Origin: Chiua virens
Lineage: Eukaryota > Basidiomycota > Agaricomycetes > Boletales > Boletaceae
Length of the DNA: 64,000 bases
Assembly: GCA_019787685.1 (NCBI GenBank)
Contig: JAHNUO010000010.1
Span: 806,001 to 870,000, forward strand
Direction of reading: 5' to 3'
Under the pieces are notes generated by a model that did no database searches, was not told the DNA's origin, and was given only the letters and a program-made list of their open reading frames with translations. Made by a program: the position numbers and the translations under genes. This document shows, one piece after another, positions 22,239 through 33,385 of this stretch. Numbering within the stretch: position 1 is the first letter of the stretch; every line of letters begins with the position of its first letter.

Positions 22239-23990
22239 CTATTCGAGGACCAATCCTGGATAGTAATCAAACGTTTTCTCCGTCTCGTGCGGCGTAAACG
22301 GTGGGTATCCAGATGTCATGAGCTGGGTGTCGAAGCTCATCCTGGAGTGTGTACCTCCAGTACCCGCAAAGACCAGGTGGTCAATGCCACCAGGTGACGG
22401 TATGTTGATGGGTGTCGAGAGTGGAGGTGAAGCGTAGCAGGGAATAGTGAGGGACGGATCAGCGCCAGACCAAGTGAGTGACGACGGCGTCTGTCTGCTC
22501 CCGTGGATCCCGGCCTTGGTATTCCTCTCTGAGACATGGACCCGCACGCAATCTCGACCATCTTCGGTAGACAGTGCGTCAAAGGAAATCGAAAGACTAC
22601 CTAGTGAATGGAGACCATCCATATCGAATGGGCGCCCCTCAGCAGCATCGCCACCTATAGCCATCTTCCTCGACGACTCGATATCAGCGGAGCTGGGTTG
22701 AAATCCGACGCTTCCATGACCATATCGTGGTCGGCCTTGATCCTTGATATCACAAGGGGAAGGCGAATGGCCATATGTAGAGGACGAGGGCCTCGCGGAA
22801 CTAGAGCCTGTCAACGGGATGGAGAAGGTGATGGGCAACGAAGTATGCTGTGGCAAAGCGAGAAGCGACTGGAAGCGACGATAGGAGTGATTGTTTCTAT
22901 AGTGCCGGTTAAATCCCTGTTTCATGTCACAAGCGACCAACTCTCTCACCATGATCGATATGATCGAGGCTTGCCCTGCTCCTACGTATGGCGAGTATGA
23001 CGTCGGAGACAAATTGAAATCCTGCGACTCTGTCTTCATAGCCAAGTTGGCCGCAGTTCGATTCGCGAGCTCCACGGTAAGGTCTCGCTCGCGCTTCTCG
23101 GCTACCGACAAGCGCAAGCCGAAGCTGCTCCATGTTCGAGAGGACACTATCGTATCTCTTTCCTTTTTCTGCCAAGGCTTGAAGTCGCGCATTTTCTTCT
23201 TCGAGCTCCTTGACGCGGCTTCGGGAAAGACCATCAGCAAATGGAAGCAATCAACATGAAAAGAAATCACATTTCCATTGCCTCGAACTCCTCTCTTTTT
23301 CGCTGCCGACTGAGGAAGGCAGGCAGCCCGGTTTTTGAGCAGACGTGCCTCGCGCTTGCTCAAACCAGTAACATCTGGAGGAACAAAGTCCTTGGTGGTG
23401 ATCCTCTCCCCAGTCCCACGTCCTTTCTTCACGCCTCCTATCGTGCTGAAAGGTTTCTTGACGGCAGACCCGTTATCAGAGGAAAGGGTTAGTTGGTGCG
23501 GTATTGAAGGTGGTGGGGATTCAGAAGATGACGACGAGGGTTGCTCCATCCCTTCAAAGTCAAACACTTGACTCGTTGGTAGACACCGTTGTTGCTCAAT
23601 TTCTGATGGTGATCCGGACGTGAAGCGCGGTCGGATCATTTTCGTATCGAATTCGGGAGACTCGTCTGTGTTGGAACTGACGGAGGCAGGAGGCGAGGGA
23701 GGCAGCGTATAATAGTTCCAGGTGACGATGTCCATCGAGTCTGCAGAATAGCAGCGCTGATTGTCCCATTCCATGTCTCGAGGTGATATGTGTGTTGCTT
23801 CAGGTGTATTGGACGAACTAAGGTGTGAAACGGGGACCATCTGGGGTTGGGACACAGGGGACTGGACCAGCATGGGAGGAGGCAGAACTGGGGATATGTC
23901 TTTAAACGCACATATTGTGTGCTCGGATTTATACCTCACGTGTAGCAATGTGGACCGAGTTGCGACATCTCTAGCGACCATATCAAGCAC
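22239..23990 (-). CDS. bZIP transcription factor, reading frame disturbed in the zipper
   Basis: The long frame gives a Ser/Pro-rich N-terminus, then GLSKREARLLKNRAA, the start of a bZIP basic region. The expected continuation (AFLSRQRKREEFEAME) is in the next frame because of an extra base near 23321. A 52-bp intron (GTGATT...CGAAG, about 23218-23269) follows, then the zipper RVKELEEENARLQALAEK. Another extra base near 23109 returns to the first frame (SVAEKRERDLTVELANRT), which stays open to 22239 through a Ser/Pro-rich activation-type tail. The N-x2-AAxxxSR core of DNA contact is present. The start is uncertain; an ATG at about 23876 (MLVQSPVSQPQ) is an alternative. Two +1 errors, or an unusual splicing event, would explain the pattern. 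Confidence 0.7.
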   Translation of the reverse strand: MLDMVARDVATRSTLLHVRYKSEHTICAFKDISPVLPPPMLVQSPVSQPQMVPVSHLSSSNTPEATHISPRDMEWDNQRCYSADSMDIVTWNYYTLPPSPPASVSSNTDESPEFDTKMIRPRFTSGSPSEIEQQRCLPTSQVFDFEGMEQPSSSSSESPPPSIPHQLTLSSDNGSAVKKPFSTIGGVKKGRGTGERITTKDFVPPDVTGLSKREARLLKNRAACLPQSAAKKRGVRGNGNVISFHVDCFHLLMVFPEAASRSSKKKMRDFKPWQKKERDTIVSSRTWSSFGLRLSVAEKRERDLTVELANRTAANLAMKTESQDFNLSPTSYSPYVGAGQASIISIMVRELVACDMKQGFNRHYRNNHSYRRFQSLLALPQHTSLPITFSIPLTGSSSARPSSSTYGHSPSPCDIKDQGRPRYGHGSVGFQPSSADIESSRKMAIGGDAAEGRPFDMDGLHSLGSLSISFDALSTEDGRDCVRVHVSERNTKAGIHGSRQTPSSLTWSGADPSLTIPCYASPPLSTPINIPSPGGIDHLVFAGTGGTHSRMSFDTQLMTSGYPPFTPHETEKTFDYYPGLVLE

Positions 23991-26338
23991 ACGTCTGATC
24001 TTGAAAATGGATCTCCTCTCACATGTGGTTGGTCATCGCCCATTCCAGACAATACCAGATCTACGGTCCATTTCGGTAAGCACATCCAGAATATTTTTCA
24101 AGGTTTACTAGAGCCGCTTATGGAGCGAAACGTACCCTGTCACATCAGTACCGGCTGATCAGGGTCGTGGCGCAGTCCGACCTAAACTAACTACACAGTT
24201 AGCATCCGTAACCATCATGAATCCTGCGTCACTTTGCTGTGGTCGAGGCCAAGGAACCCTCTGGAAAAAAGGAGAGAAAAAACGAACAAGTGAAATTTCA
24301 GACCCAGATACTAACCCCGTAGGGGAAGAATGCAACGGCGGCGCCCGGCAGAGAAGGATGATTGAGTTGTGGGTGGCAAAGGTTGCTGGTCGTCGACTAT
24401 CTCGGAGCGGGTATTGATTCCGCTTGGCCTGTTTAAAGTTGAAAGGGAAGTGTGTCCGTTTCTTCCGATCAGGGACTTGCGCGGCGTCCCTGGTACATAA
24501 TTGCTAGATCTGGCGGATGTGGAAACCAATCATAATAAATAATAATGGGCGGTTGCATGGTTCTAAGTAGGATGGGTTGATAGCTTACGGAACCTTCAAA
24601 CTTGTGATGGACTTGTGATGGAATGCCGAGGGGTAGGCCGAAGGGGTGGTCCATCCACATAGGGTCATGCCTCATACCTCAGGGGATCGTCGAACGCAGC
24701 ATAGCCCGACCGCGTGAGAAGGGTCGTATTTGATATTGATGTTCTGGAGTCAGTTGGGGTACTGAGACCTGGTTGCACGTTCAAACTTTTAGGTCCGTTT
24801 GGGCTAAAGCACTGCTTCAGGAATCAGAAAAGGGAGCCTAACAATCAGCCAAGAAAGGTTCGCACTAACGTCGTGCCAGTCCAGATTAGTGCGGCGGAGA
24901 AGCGGCGTCCTAAAATGACCTTCCCGTACTCTCTGAGTAGGTAGGAGGTAAATAAGCCGAATATATGATCGTGAGCAACCAAGTGGGGTGGTTCTCGCGT
25001 GATACGCCTCGCATGACCCGCCACCCGCAAACGTGCTAGTTGACAATTGTCCCCGATAGAGCACAGCCAGACCAGGCCGACCCTTATCGATACACTTCGG
25101 TGACTCTTTTTGGAAATATAAATTTTCTGACTTCAAAGGGATTCCGAGGACATGGGAATGAGTGCGCTTGGGACTAGAAACAGCAAGAAGCTCGTCCCAC
25201 GACGTCAACTTGAAGTCGTCGCGTATCATTTTCAGAGTACTGCATCACCTTCGGTCTGATGCGGACAGCCCATCCTTTGATACAAAAATTTCCACGGTGA
25301 TAACCAATTCCGCTCGATCAAACACTTCGGTTATTCGGAGGGGGTGGCGTGACTGAGAGAGGGGTATCGCCGGACACAAGACAGCCGAGATCGAGAGGGA
25401 AGGAAGAAAAGAAAAGTAGCCTGGAGAAATGATCGGATGTGGCAGTGGGTCCATGTGCAGTTGATACTTTCCGTGGCAAACGGTAATTCAATGTTAATTG
25501 AAGGCTAGGGTTGAGGCCGAGGTTCAAGGACTCGAGTCACTCGACTAGTCCTGAAAATGGCACAGCCACTGGAGAATATTCAGGTGGTCAAGTTTTCTCT
25601 TGTAGTACATTCGGACCTGGCAATAACTTGGGCAACTTTGAGATCTTCTCAACTTAAAGGCGTGTCCTATGACTGATAGACGATAGAACAGTCCAAGTTG
25701 CCGGTCAGCTTTGTAAAGTTGTCAGCCACTTGGAATGCGTTTTGCAATTGTCGACGCGCAACAGGGATGCTCAAGTCGAGGCAAAACTGTAGACATGAAG
25801 AAACTTTCGGAAGCAGTTGAAAAACTCAACAAGACAACATCTTCACCTCCAAGAATTAATGGTGCCGGGACAGGCAAAGTGTAGCGGCACATGGCCATCA
25901 GCAAACCCTCGAGGTGCGCTTGCCGACCATCACAGTGTAGGACGGATAACATTGTGGTTATCTAGACCCGTTGGGCTGCCGACCGATACGTGGATCGTGC
26001 CAGTGCTGCACACCGGAATAGTGGCCCGATGGGAATCCAAACACAATTTTTGCGACGAGCAAACCGCGGACTTGGAGTGTTGCGAGCTCGGGGAGTACCA
26101 TACAGGCCGGCAGGGGTCGATGGTTCGTACTTGAAGCGGTTCGCGGTTCCGCGCCGGTTGGAACGAGTACCCGAACTATTTGTCGAGCTCACCTGCTTGC
26201 TGGCATTTCCAGCTACTTGAACATAGGGGTTCAACTAGTGGCTGTGAGTTAGATTTTCACACTACCATTGGATTCAGAAACAACCATTCTGCTCGGACTG
26301 CAACAGCCGTGTTCAATCAACCAATCCTACACCTTTCG
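23991..26338. other. 2.3 kb with unassigned ORFs
   Basis: Possible minus-strand exons at 24311-24529 (Ser/Arg-rich) and 24469-24675 (MDHPFGLPLGIPSQVHHKFE next to a GTAAGC donor), preceded by an open stretch AAFDDPLRYE in a neighbouring frame. A minus ORF at 25962-26234 is Arg/Pro-rich and diverges from the polymerase gene. None belongs to a family I recognise. An 11-bp direct repeat CTTGTGATGGA occurs near 24600. Confidence 0.3.
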
Positions 26339-28769
26339 ATGCCTCTCAGAAGGTCACACACACCCATTTCGCCTACCGCCAGTGGCGTTCCATCCGATCA
26401 AACGCCATCTGGGTCAAACCGCGTGGAATACGCTCACTCGGCTTCTCCGCCGATGAATACTCGCGAGAGCTCAGTCGATCAATACCCAACAAGGATACAC
26501 ATCTTGTCTACCAAAATTCAGCCTGGCGTATTGGACGAGCTAGTCAGTCTTGTCGAGCGATCCACCACAGCACTATCACACGGCGATAGAGTTGGCTCAC
26601 ATCTTGAATTAGCGACAGACTCGGACCACGCCGATGTTATCGTTACTGCGATACATACAAAGCCTCGCCTCGAGAGACACATCACATGGGATGTCGCTGT
26701 TCGTGGATCGTCTCACTTACCGCTACACATCGCATTAATGAAACTTCTAGAAAACAAAGGCCATCGTCACGCCAGATTGGTTGAGAGATTCAGTTAGTTC
26801 TGGGACGATTCAGCCGTGCGGTAAATATGCTGCGCTCCGTGGTCTTCAAGATGGAACCGAGCGTGTCTGTCCCGAGGCCAAGACGACGGCTAACCTCACT
26901 CCTCGGGCATCACCAAATTATCGTGGTCAAATTCCAATTTTTGTGGATCCAGAGGCTAGCGTGAAGGAAACCGATCTTGCGGCCCTGAATTACCTATCCC
27001 AATTCTGCTGCCAGCGAGCGTCAACTCTCATATGTCCAAACCAGTCCCTTGTTGAAGAGCTGGACATCATCCGTAGAGAAAGGATGTTTGAAGGGGAAGA
27101 ACGAAGCATGTTGAGCTACGCCCGGGCCATTGCTGTGAGCTGTTAGCCACATGGGACTGCCGCCCGCGCTAATAGTGATATCACTCTTTAGACCATCAAA
27201 GGTCAGTCACATACGATGTCTCCGGCAGGCGCACCGGGAATTCACCAGGAATTTTAGCTTATCCTTATCGTTTCAACAACCAGGCTTCGTCAGAAGATAT
27301 AGCAAAACTGCCATATCTGGGTGTGAAGCTCACTTCCATGGTATTCCAGAAGCTACCGTATACCACTTATATCTGAAATTGCGTCGCTCCGATTTAGGTG
27401 AAGGAATTCACCGAGACTGGAAAGATATTGGAAGCTCGTGAGCTGTATACGCCTTCCTCTGTGATCCCACTGGAGCTGTGTGATGACAGAAAACATTCTA
27501 TCGTCCACAAGATTTTTGTCGCTGTCGGTATTCAACTCTATACACGGTATCGGACCTCACACCGCCAAACACCTATATTCCATTGGGTTGCGAACTAATG
27601 AGGATCTCGAAAAATATTATGAAGTCTCACCCGCCGTGTTGACATCCGAAAGCAGTTCCTCGCATCCACCGTCCAGTGACAGCAAGGAAATTGGAGTGGA
27701 GAAGTCCATCCAGATCTCACTAAGTCTCCGACACGACTTTAGCCAAAAGTGAGTTGGAAAAGCTGCACGCACATCTCTACTTCCTGTCTTTGACATTCTG
27801 CCGCTTGTAGAATTTCACGACATGAATCCGAAGAAATCAGTCGGGTCGTTACGCAAGAATTGGAGTCAATTGAACCAGGCTCTCAGAGTCTCATTGTGGG
27901 CGGGTCAGTTCTCTGGTCGTTTCAACTATCGGTCCTTAACACCGAATTTAGTTATCGCCGAGGAAAACTGGAAAGCAACGATGTCGATATCCTTATCTCC
28001 CACTGTAACCACGGCGCGGACAAGGTACGAGGCCTTTGCAAGAAATTGACGCAGCGGCTTCATGAACGCGGTAAGATCCTGTCACTTCGGTGATATCTAC
28101 ATAACCGCATTGTCTCCGCTCACAGGATTTGTCAAACATGTGCTAAGTAAGTATACCAATATTGATATTGCAATCGCCGGATCACATCCCGGGACAGACA
28201 TGAGCGGCCATCACCCTCATGATGGCTTTCGCATGCCGCATCATTTGGATTCCCTTGAGAAAGCACTGACGGTGTTTCTGCTCCCCGATGACCCGGCTTG
28301 CAAGCGGATACACAGACGCGTGGACTTGATATTTGCTACACCCGGCGTGTTTTGGGCTGCGGTGGTTGGCTGGTCCGTCTATCATACACGCCCTCGCATT
28401 CATTGAAATTTAATCCCTTCCCCTCCTCAGGACAGGATCTACCATGTTTCAGCGAGATCTCCGTCTCTGGGCGAAAAAACAAAAGTAATGTTCCACCCTT
28501 GATTGTGGAAGACAAAAAAGACGAGTCGTCCGCTGACATGCTGTGCGTCCAGGGGACTCAAATTTGATTCGTCGGGAATGTGAGCCTGGTGGCGTTTTTT
28601 TTCTACCCGCGCTGTCATCTCACCAACAAATTAAATCCAAAAACCCGTGCCCGTATACAGTACCAGACGACACGATTCCCAACCCTTTCATCCGACATCC
28701 GAGAGGGACGTCTTTGAACTTCTCGGACTTGCGTATATCCATCCCACGCTGAGGAACGCGGACGCTTGA
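26339..28769 (+). CDS. Family X DNA polymerase (Pol lambda/mu/Pol4-like)
   Basis: Gap-filling polymerase of non-homologous end joining and base-excision repair, nuclear. Thirteen exons: 26339-26698, 26751-27134, 27192-27201, 27258-27340, 27398-27437, 27490-27748, 27811-27903, 27952-28070, 28126-28146, 28198-28372, 28431-28484, 28553-28579, 28661-28769; in frame, 577 aa, like human Pol lambda. An N-terminal BRCT-like domain (ILSTKI...RHITWDVA...VTPDWLRDS) is followed by helix-hairpin-helix IHGIGPHTAKHLY, then palm motif GGYRRGKLESNDVDILISH with Asp420 and Asp422, and third metal ligand Asp499 in RRVDLIF. The thumb reads GWTGS, as in Pol mu/TdT rather than YFTGS of Pol beta/lambda. The C-terminus ends in IHPTLRNADA. 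Exon 3 is only 10 nt and exon 9 only 21 nt. Confidence 0.92.
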
Positions 28770-29919
28770 TACGCATTATGAACTGTCATCGTACGATGGG
28801 TTTCCTCCTGTGGCGCCGGCCGTGGCGTACCCCTTTTCTGGTTGTTGTGTACTACAATTATTTGCAAAAGAATAATTGCTGCGAACAATCCCGCAATGTC
28901 GCCAAGCAACCTGCGATCACAGGTTTTAACTATCCCGTTTAGTGGTAAGCGAATACAAAATGGCGTGTTCAGGAGGCGGACGGTGCCGCATCCCACCCCA
29001 GATTTTCCGGTCTCCGGTGGCAGCCCTCCGGATCGATGCCAGAACACAATTTGACAGCGAATCAGAAAACAGAGATCATCAAAGGGCAAGACGACAGTTG
29101 ATCCAGCGTCAATCAGAATCCATGGGCGATCCACATCACTGGGCAGTGCCTCGGCAACCCAACTACGACTGCCATTTGTAGATATCGATCATCTTCCACC
29201 CACGCTACTATCATCCCGTCAACGCCTGTCCGAGTTTGGTGGCCGTCTCATACCAACCCTTTACGTCATGCCAAACGCGGGTGCGTGGCGTAGCTGCCGC
29301 AGGCTGAGTGCGAGTACCTATTATGCACTCGGTCAAACGGTAAAAACGTTCGTGGAGCGTCACGTTTCATATCCAACCAAGGTTTCATCGCCCCCTTGTT
29401 TTCGATACGCATCCAAGCCATGGTGTATCAGAGTGGAGACAGCCCCGCCGCTCTACTCTCACAGCACAGCCGGTCACCGGGGAACGTTGTTGTAGACGGG
29501 CCAGCGATTTGCAATCCCCGATTGCGCAACCAGGACCAGCTTGACAGAACGTTCGCTGGGGGAATAGGGGGCAGCACGCCCAAGGCAATCGCCGGACAGA
29601 TGCCATGCAATGCCGACTCACCGCCGTAGTGCAAGGCCGTTTAAAAAACGAATCTTGATACTGTTAATTGTCACATCGTCCCCTCTCGGCCGCCGCCTCC
29701 GGATCACATAGGAAAAAATGAATATTGTCGGACAGAGCGTGGGAGGACGTGAAGATGTGTGTCCATGGGTGGGTAGACACAAGTCGACGGCGGCGTCGGT
29801 CCGTGGGTCCCACACTGCGGCAAAAATCACGCAAGATTGAATGAGTTCCGGACGTGAACTCGATCATGGACATCAATACTAGCATTTGTACAGTCAAAAA
29901 GAGAAGTGTGCTTTTAATC
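28770..29919. other. 1.15 kb, no assigned gene
   Basis: Minus-strand stretches look partly coding (28688-29134 with a hydrophobic segment GLFAAIILLQIIVV; 29428-29634; a fragment GWYETATKLGQALTG near 29240) but do not assemble into a clear model. A decayed small membrane protein gene is possible. Confidence 0.25.
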
Positions 29920-32003
29920 TCAGTTGACAAATGCTTGTATGCCCGTTAACGCCTTGCCTAAGATGAGAGTGTGAATGTCCTAAACGAGAGCGTCATCACT
30001 GTGCACACATGGACATATGACTATACTTACATATGTGCCTAATGTTGAGGAAATGTCAGTCGACCGAGAAGACAGCGACAGGCTGAGGGAAAACATTACA
30101 ACGCACCTTCGTAAGTGTTCACCACTTGGAGATTTGCGACATGCCGGCCAACATGGTACCTAAGATACGGTCGGAACCCATACCAAAATGAAGAAAAAGG
30201 GGGGGCCGTCTCACTCATCCGATGACGCATTTCCTCCCAAGATGTCCAAGACGACTCTGGCATGCTGAAGTGCCTTCCCACAATTGTTGCGTTTCACCAT
30301 GCTGACCATTTCCGGTGCCAACTTGCCACTTTCCTTGAGCCGACCGACTTGAAGACTGGCCTGTAAACCCAGGGCAATCTCAGTTTGCGCGTCGACCAGT
30401 TTCTTTTGAACAAGCTGGAATGACGCAAGAGGACGTTTGAACTGTTTCCGCTCGAGCGCATATGCGAGAGTCCTGCTAACACAATCTTCCAATGCTCCCA
30501 TGGCACCCCAGGAAATGCCATATCTAACATTCTACCTGTCAGTTGTCAGTCATTCTCCATGGGGACATGAACATGCCTCGCGCTGTTCAGACAAGAGAAT
30601 GGCGCGCTAAGCCCTTGACCATGGGGAAGAAGGTGACCGCGCGGTACTCTCACAGAGTCCATAAAGATAGACCCTGTAACAGAGGCACGAAGAGCAACCT
30701 TATTCTTAATTGGTGGCGCTTCAAGCCCTTTCATACCCTACGCCACACATTGAATCCACTCTCAGTAATAAAAGACGCCGTATAATAAAACATGCCTTTT
30801 CGAGGATGAAGCCCCGAACTTTGCCATCCCATTTGCAGCGTGCCCAGATCACGAAAATATCACTTTAATGGAGTCATTGAACTGACGTACGAAATTGCAC
30901 GAGCCAAGAGTTCACGTACGCTACTGGCGCGTTCGTGATCCAGGTCTTGCTTCCTTTGAGAATGAATTGGCCCTCGGCTTCTTCCGCGGTAGTCTCCATT
31001 CCCGCGGGATCGGATCCGTGATTTGGTTCGGTAAGCCCCTTGAGAGGGATACTGGATAAGTCGGCAAAAAATTTCACCAAGGGTTGAAACATACAAAGCA
31101 GCCGACGAGCTCACCCCGAGCTACGAAACGTCCGTTTCAGCCCCATCCGGACGATGTTCACAGTAGAGTATGAAAACTTTACCTAGACGCGGGAGATATT
31201 CGTCTTTCTGTGCCTCAGTGCCGAATTCGTTGATAGGATGCATTACGAGGGAGGATTGCACGGATGCTGTAGAACGATACCCCGAATCGACTCTAGATCA
31301 TACCTCGACACAACTGTGAACGCGTGATCAGAACTGCCGGGAACGAACCTTTCGATCTCGCGTGCGACCAGACCGTAGGCGACATGACTGACGCCCGCGC
31401 AGCCGTTGCCTTTGATGGTTGGGCCTAGGAGGCCCTAATTTACCCATTTCAGGTAGAATGTCATGGTTGAACTCTTGCGTTGGGCGTAAGCTACACGAAT
31501 GGACATAGGAAGGGATCACTCACGTTCTGTCCGCCATCCCTCCAACACACGCGATGTCAAGCGTTCCTACATGAGACCCGACATGTTCGTATTTCCGATG
31601 AGTTGGGGATTAGACCTGAGAAGTCAATGTGACATGCCTGGCAGTATTCGCGTGCCGTGTCCCTACAGCCGTACGTGAGCACGAACGTTCCGGAGGAACA
31701 GGATCTACCAACCTAATGGCAATTTCTTCGTCCGTGAGTAACGAGTCCAATGAAAGCGGATCCTACGGCACACGCGCGTCAGCGGCGCGGAACAAAACCC
31801 GAAGCCAGAACTCACTTCGGGGTTATATTGCGCGTATGCTTGGGCTATTTTCCTAGATTCATGCAAGGCAGATCATAGATGAGAATGTGCAATACATACT
31901 GCGAGCTAAAGAAGTTGTAGAGAAAGATGCGTGCGATTGCTAAATTCGCGGCTCTGAGGCGACAGTGCGAACCTCCCAAAAGACGTGCAACTGTAGAAAT
32001 CAT
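29920..32003 (-). CDS. Glutaryl-CoA dehydrogenase, mitochondrial, one-base frameshift
   Basis: FAD enzyme that oxidises and decarboxylates glutaryl-CoA to crotonyl-CoA in lysine/tryptophan breakdown. Fifteen exons: 31900-32003, 31816-31852, 31713-31762, 31638-31662, 31524-31566, 31349-31473, 31183-31292, 31095-31120, 30920-31038, 30796-30862, 30577-30737, 30215-30523, 30107-30159, 30031-30038, 29920-29979; about 431 aa. An Arg-rich, acid-free N-terminus ([11 protein letters not shown]) fits mitochondrial import. Marks: [36 protein letters not shown], and the catalytic Glu in NTYEGTYDIHTL near residue 409. Three introns have GC donors, all GCATGT. One exon is 8 nt. An extra G in the GG run at 31431-31432 shifts the frame in exon 6. 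Confidence 0.9.
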
Positions 32004-32227
32004 TCCTCGTGTTGCAGTTGAACAGATGGTAGCGTTACCGGCGTTGTATGACTTGGAGAAGTTCAGCTTATAAGTGAGCCGTGGCAAGGGAATCGTGTTC
32101 AAGTTGAAGTTCGGCACGGACCATGTTTAGCACAAGGCACTAGACTAATAACAAGTTCCTGACATGTGTTTGACCAAGTCACCAAGATAGTCTAAGTAAG
32201 ATTGTAAAAGTCGGACTAAGACTACCT

Positions 32228-33332
32228 TTAGTTCTTTTCTTCCTCCACTCTTTTGTCAGAATCTTCTGTCACGGAAGGTTGTACGGGAGAACGCAGCAAG
32301 AGACCCTCGAGACTCTGTTTTAAAGTTTCTTGTGCACTCCGAGGCATCTCAATCTCCTCCGCAACATGAACCGCCTTATCCCTTACCCAGGGAGGCTTTG
32401 ACAATGGTTCCCAATCATCACTGTCCGCTTCATTTTGCGAATTTTCCGTTTGGACCATAAGATCCTTCATTTCCGGGAACAGAGGATCAGAAACGCCCAA
32501 AATCTGGCTCCATTTGTTCAATGCCATGCGCATGTTTACGCTATCCACTGATGGTGGTTCTTGAGCTGTAGACGTAAACGGAGAAGATTCATAGAGCGGT
32601 TCGAGGGGGGCGAAGCCGCCCCACTCCAGAAATCCATGGCCAATGGCTGCTTTCATCGCTCGCGATCGGAATGGCGGTTTTACCGTGTTCCGGAACGTAA
32701 TGGCGGCGCCTGCATGTAACTTTAATTACTGAATGAGACTTGAAAGAAGAACAAAAACGCACCTGCCCGTTTTATGTTCAGTATGACGAACCGAGAGAGT
32801 TTACGAGACTCGTCCTGGGAACTGGAGGGTTTGGGTTTGTGACGGTCTTCTGGTACTGAGGAGATTTCTTAGGTCGTCCAAGCCAGGACCGCCCTCAGGG
32901 TGATGCAGTGGAGGCGGCAGCGCCATTTTTAAAGTCGTGCCTTGCAGAGGAACTCGAAGGAGCGACCTTGGCGACTCGAACGCAGCCCAACATATTGCCT
33001 GGTACTCTGACCGAATTTCCGAGTCCTGAGTATGGTCAGCTCCGTGTAATAACATCATGATGACGACGTACCCTCAGCAACCGATATTCGCGTATGCGAC
33101 CAAACTGTCGTTCTATCGCTCTGAGGCCATGAAGGGCATCCACCATGGACTCGGGAACGCAGGAGAATCTAATTTGTATTGTGCGTGGTTCCGATTCGGT
33201 GCTGGTGTATTCCCGGTCGCCATGTCCGGCGTCGTCTATGTGAAACTTCTGCCAATGATGTCTGACATGGAAGACGGTCGTGTCCAAGGTGCACCGTCGT
33301 GTAATGCTAAACATCTTAAGGATCACAGCCAC
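32228..33332 (-). CDS. Unknown fungal protein, probably mitochondrial
   Basis: I do not recognise a named family. Exons at about 33072-33332 and from 33025 down, then a GTGCGT...GCAG intron (about 32706-32762) and a last exon ending at 32228. The N-terminus (MFSITRRCTLDTTVFHVRHH; an alternative start at 33314) is basic and import-like. Next comes an RRM-like half domain (IQIRFSCVPESMVDALHGLR) with GRIREYRLLR, then CWAAFESPRSLLRVPL, ending in a Trp-containing acidic tail. Near 32872 the frame must change: either a 34-nt intron (GTCCTGG...CTCAG) or an indel. It is divergent from the DUF1279 gene, 53 bp apart, which suggests a shared promoter and perhaps shared mitochondrial expression. Confidence 0.6.
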
Positions 33333-33385
33333 ACGATCAGTTGGTTAGGTTATGTAAGCAAGTTGAACTAGAAAAATCTTGTTTG
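33333..33385. promoter_or_regulatory. 53-bp bidirectional intergenic region
   Basis: Only 53 bp separate the minus-strand start at 33332 from the plus-strand ATG at 33386. Even with the internal minus start (33314) it is 71 bp. Both core promoters must overlap each other or the opposite gene's 5' end. No TATA box seen. Confidence 0.5.

Noticed and set aside
22927..22985. GTGAGA...CTATAG, a perfect-looking 53-nt intron inside the bZIP long frame
   Set aside because: Removing it breaks the long frame, which is open through it and continues into a convincing C-terminus.
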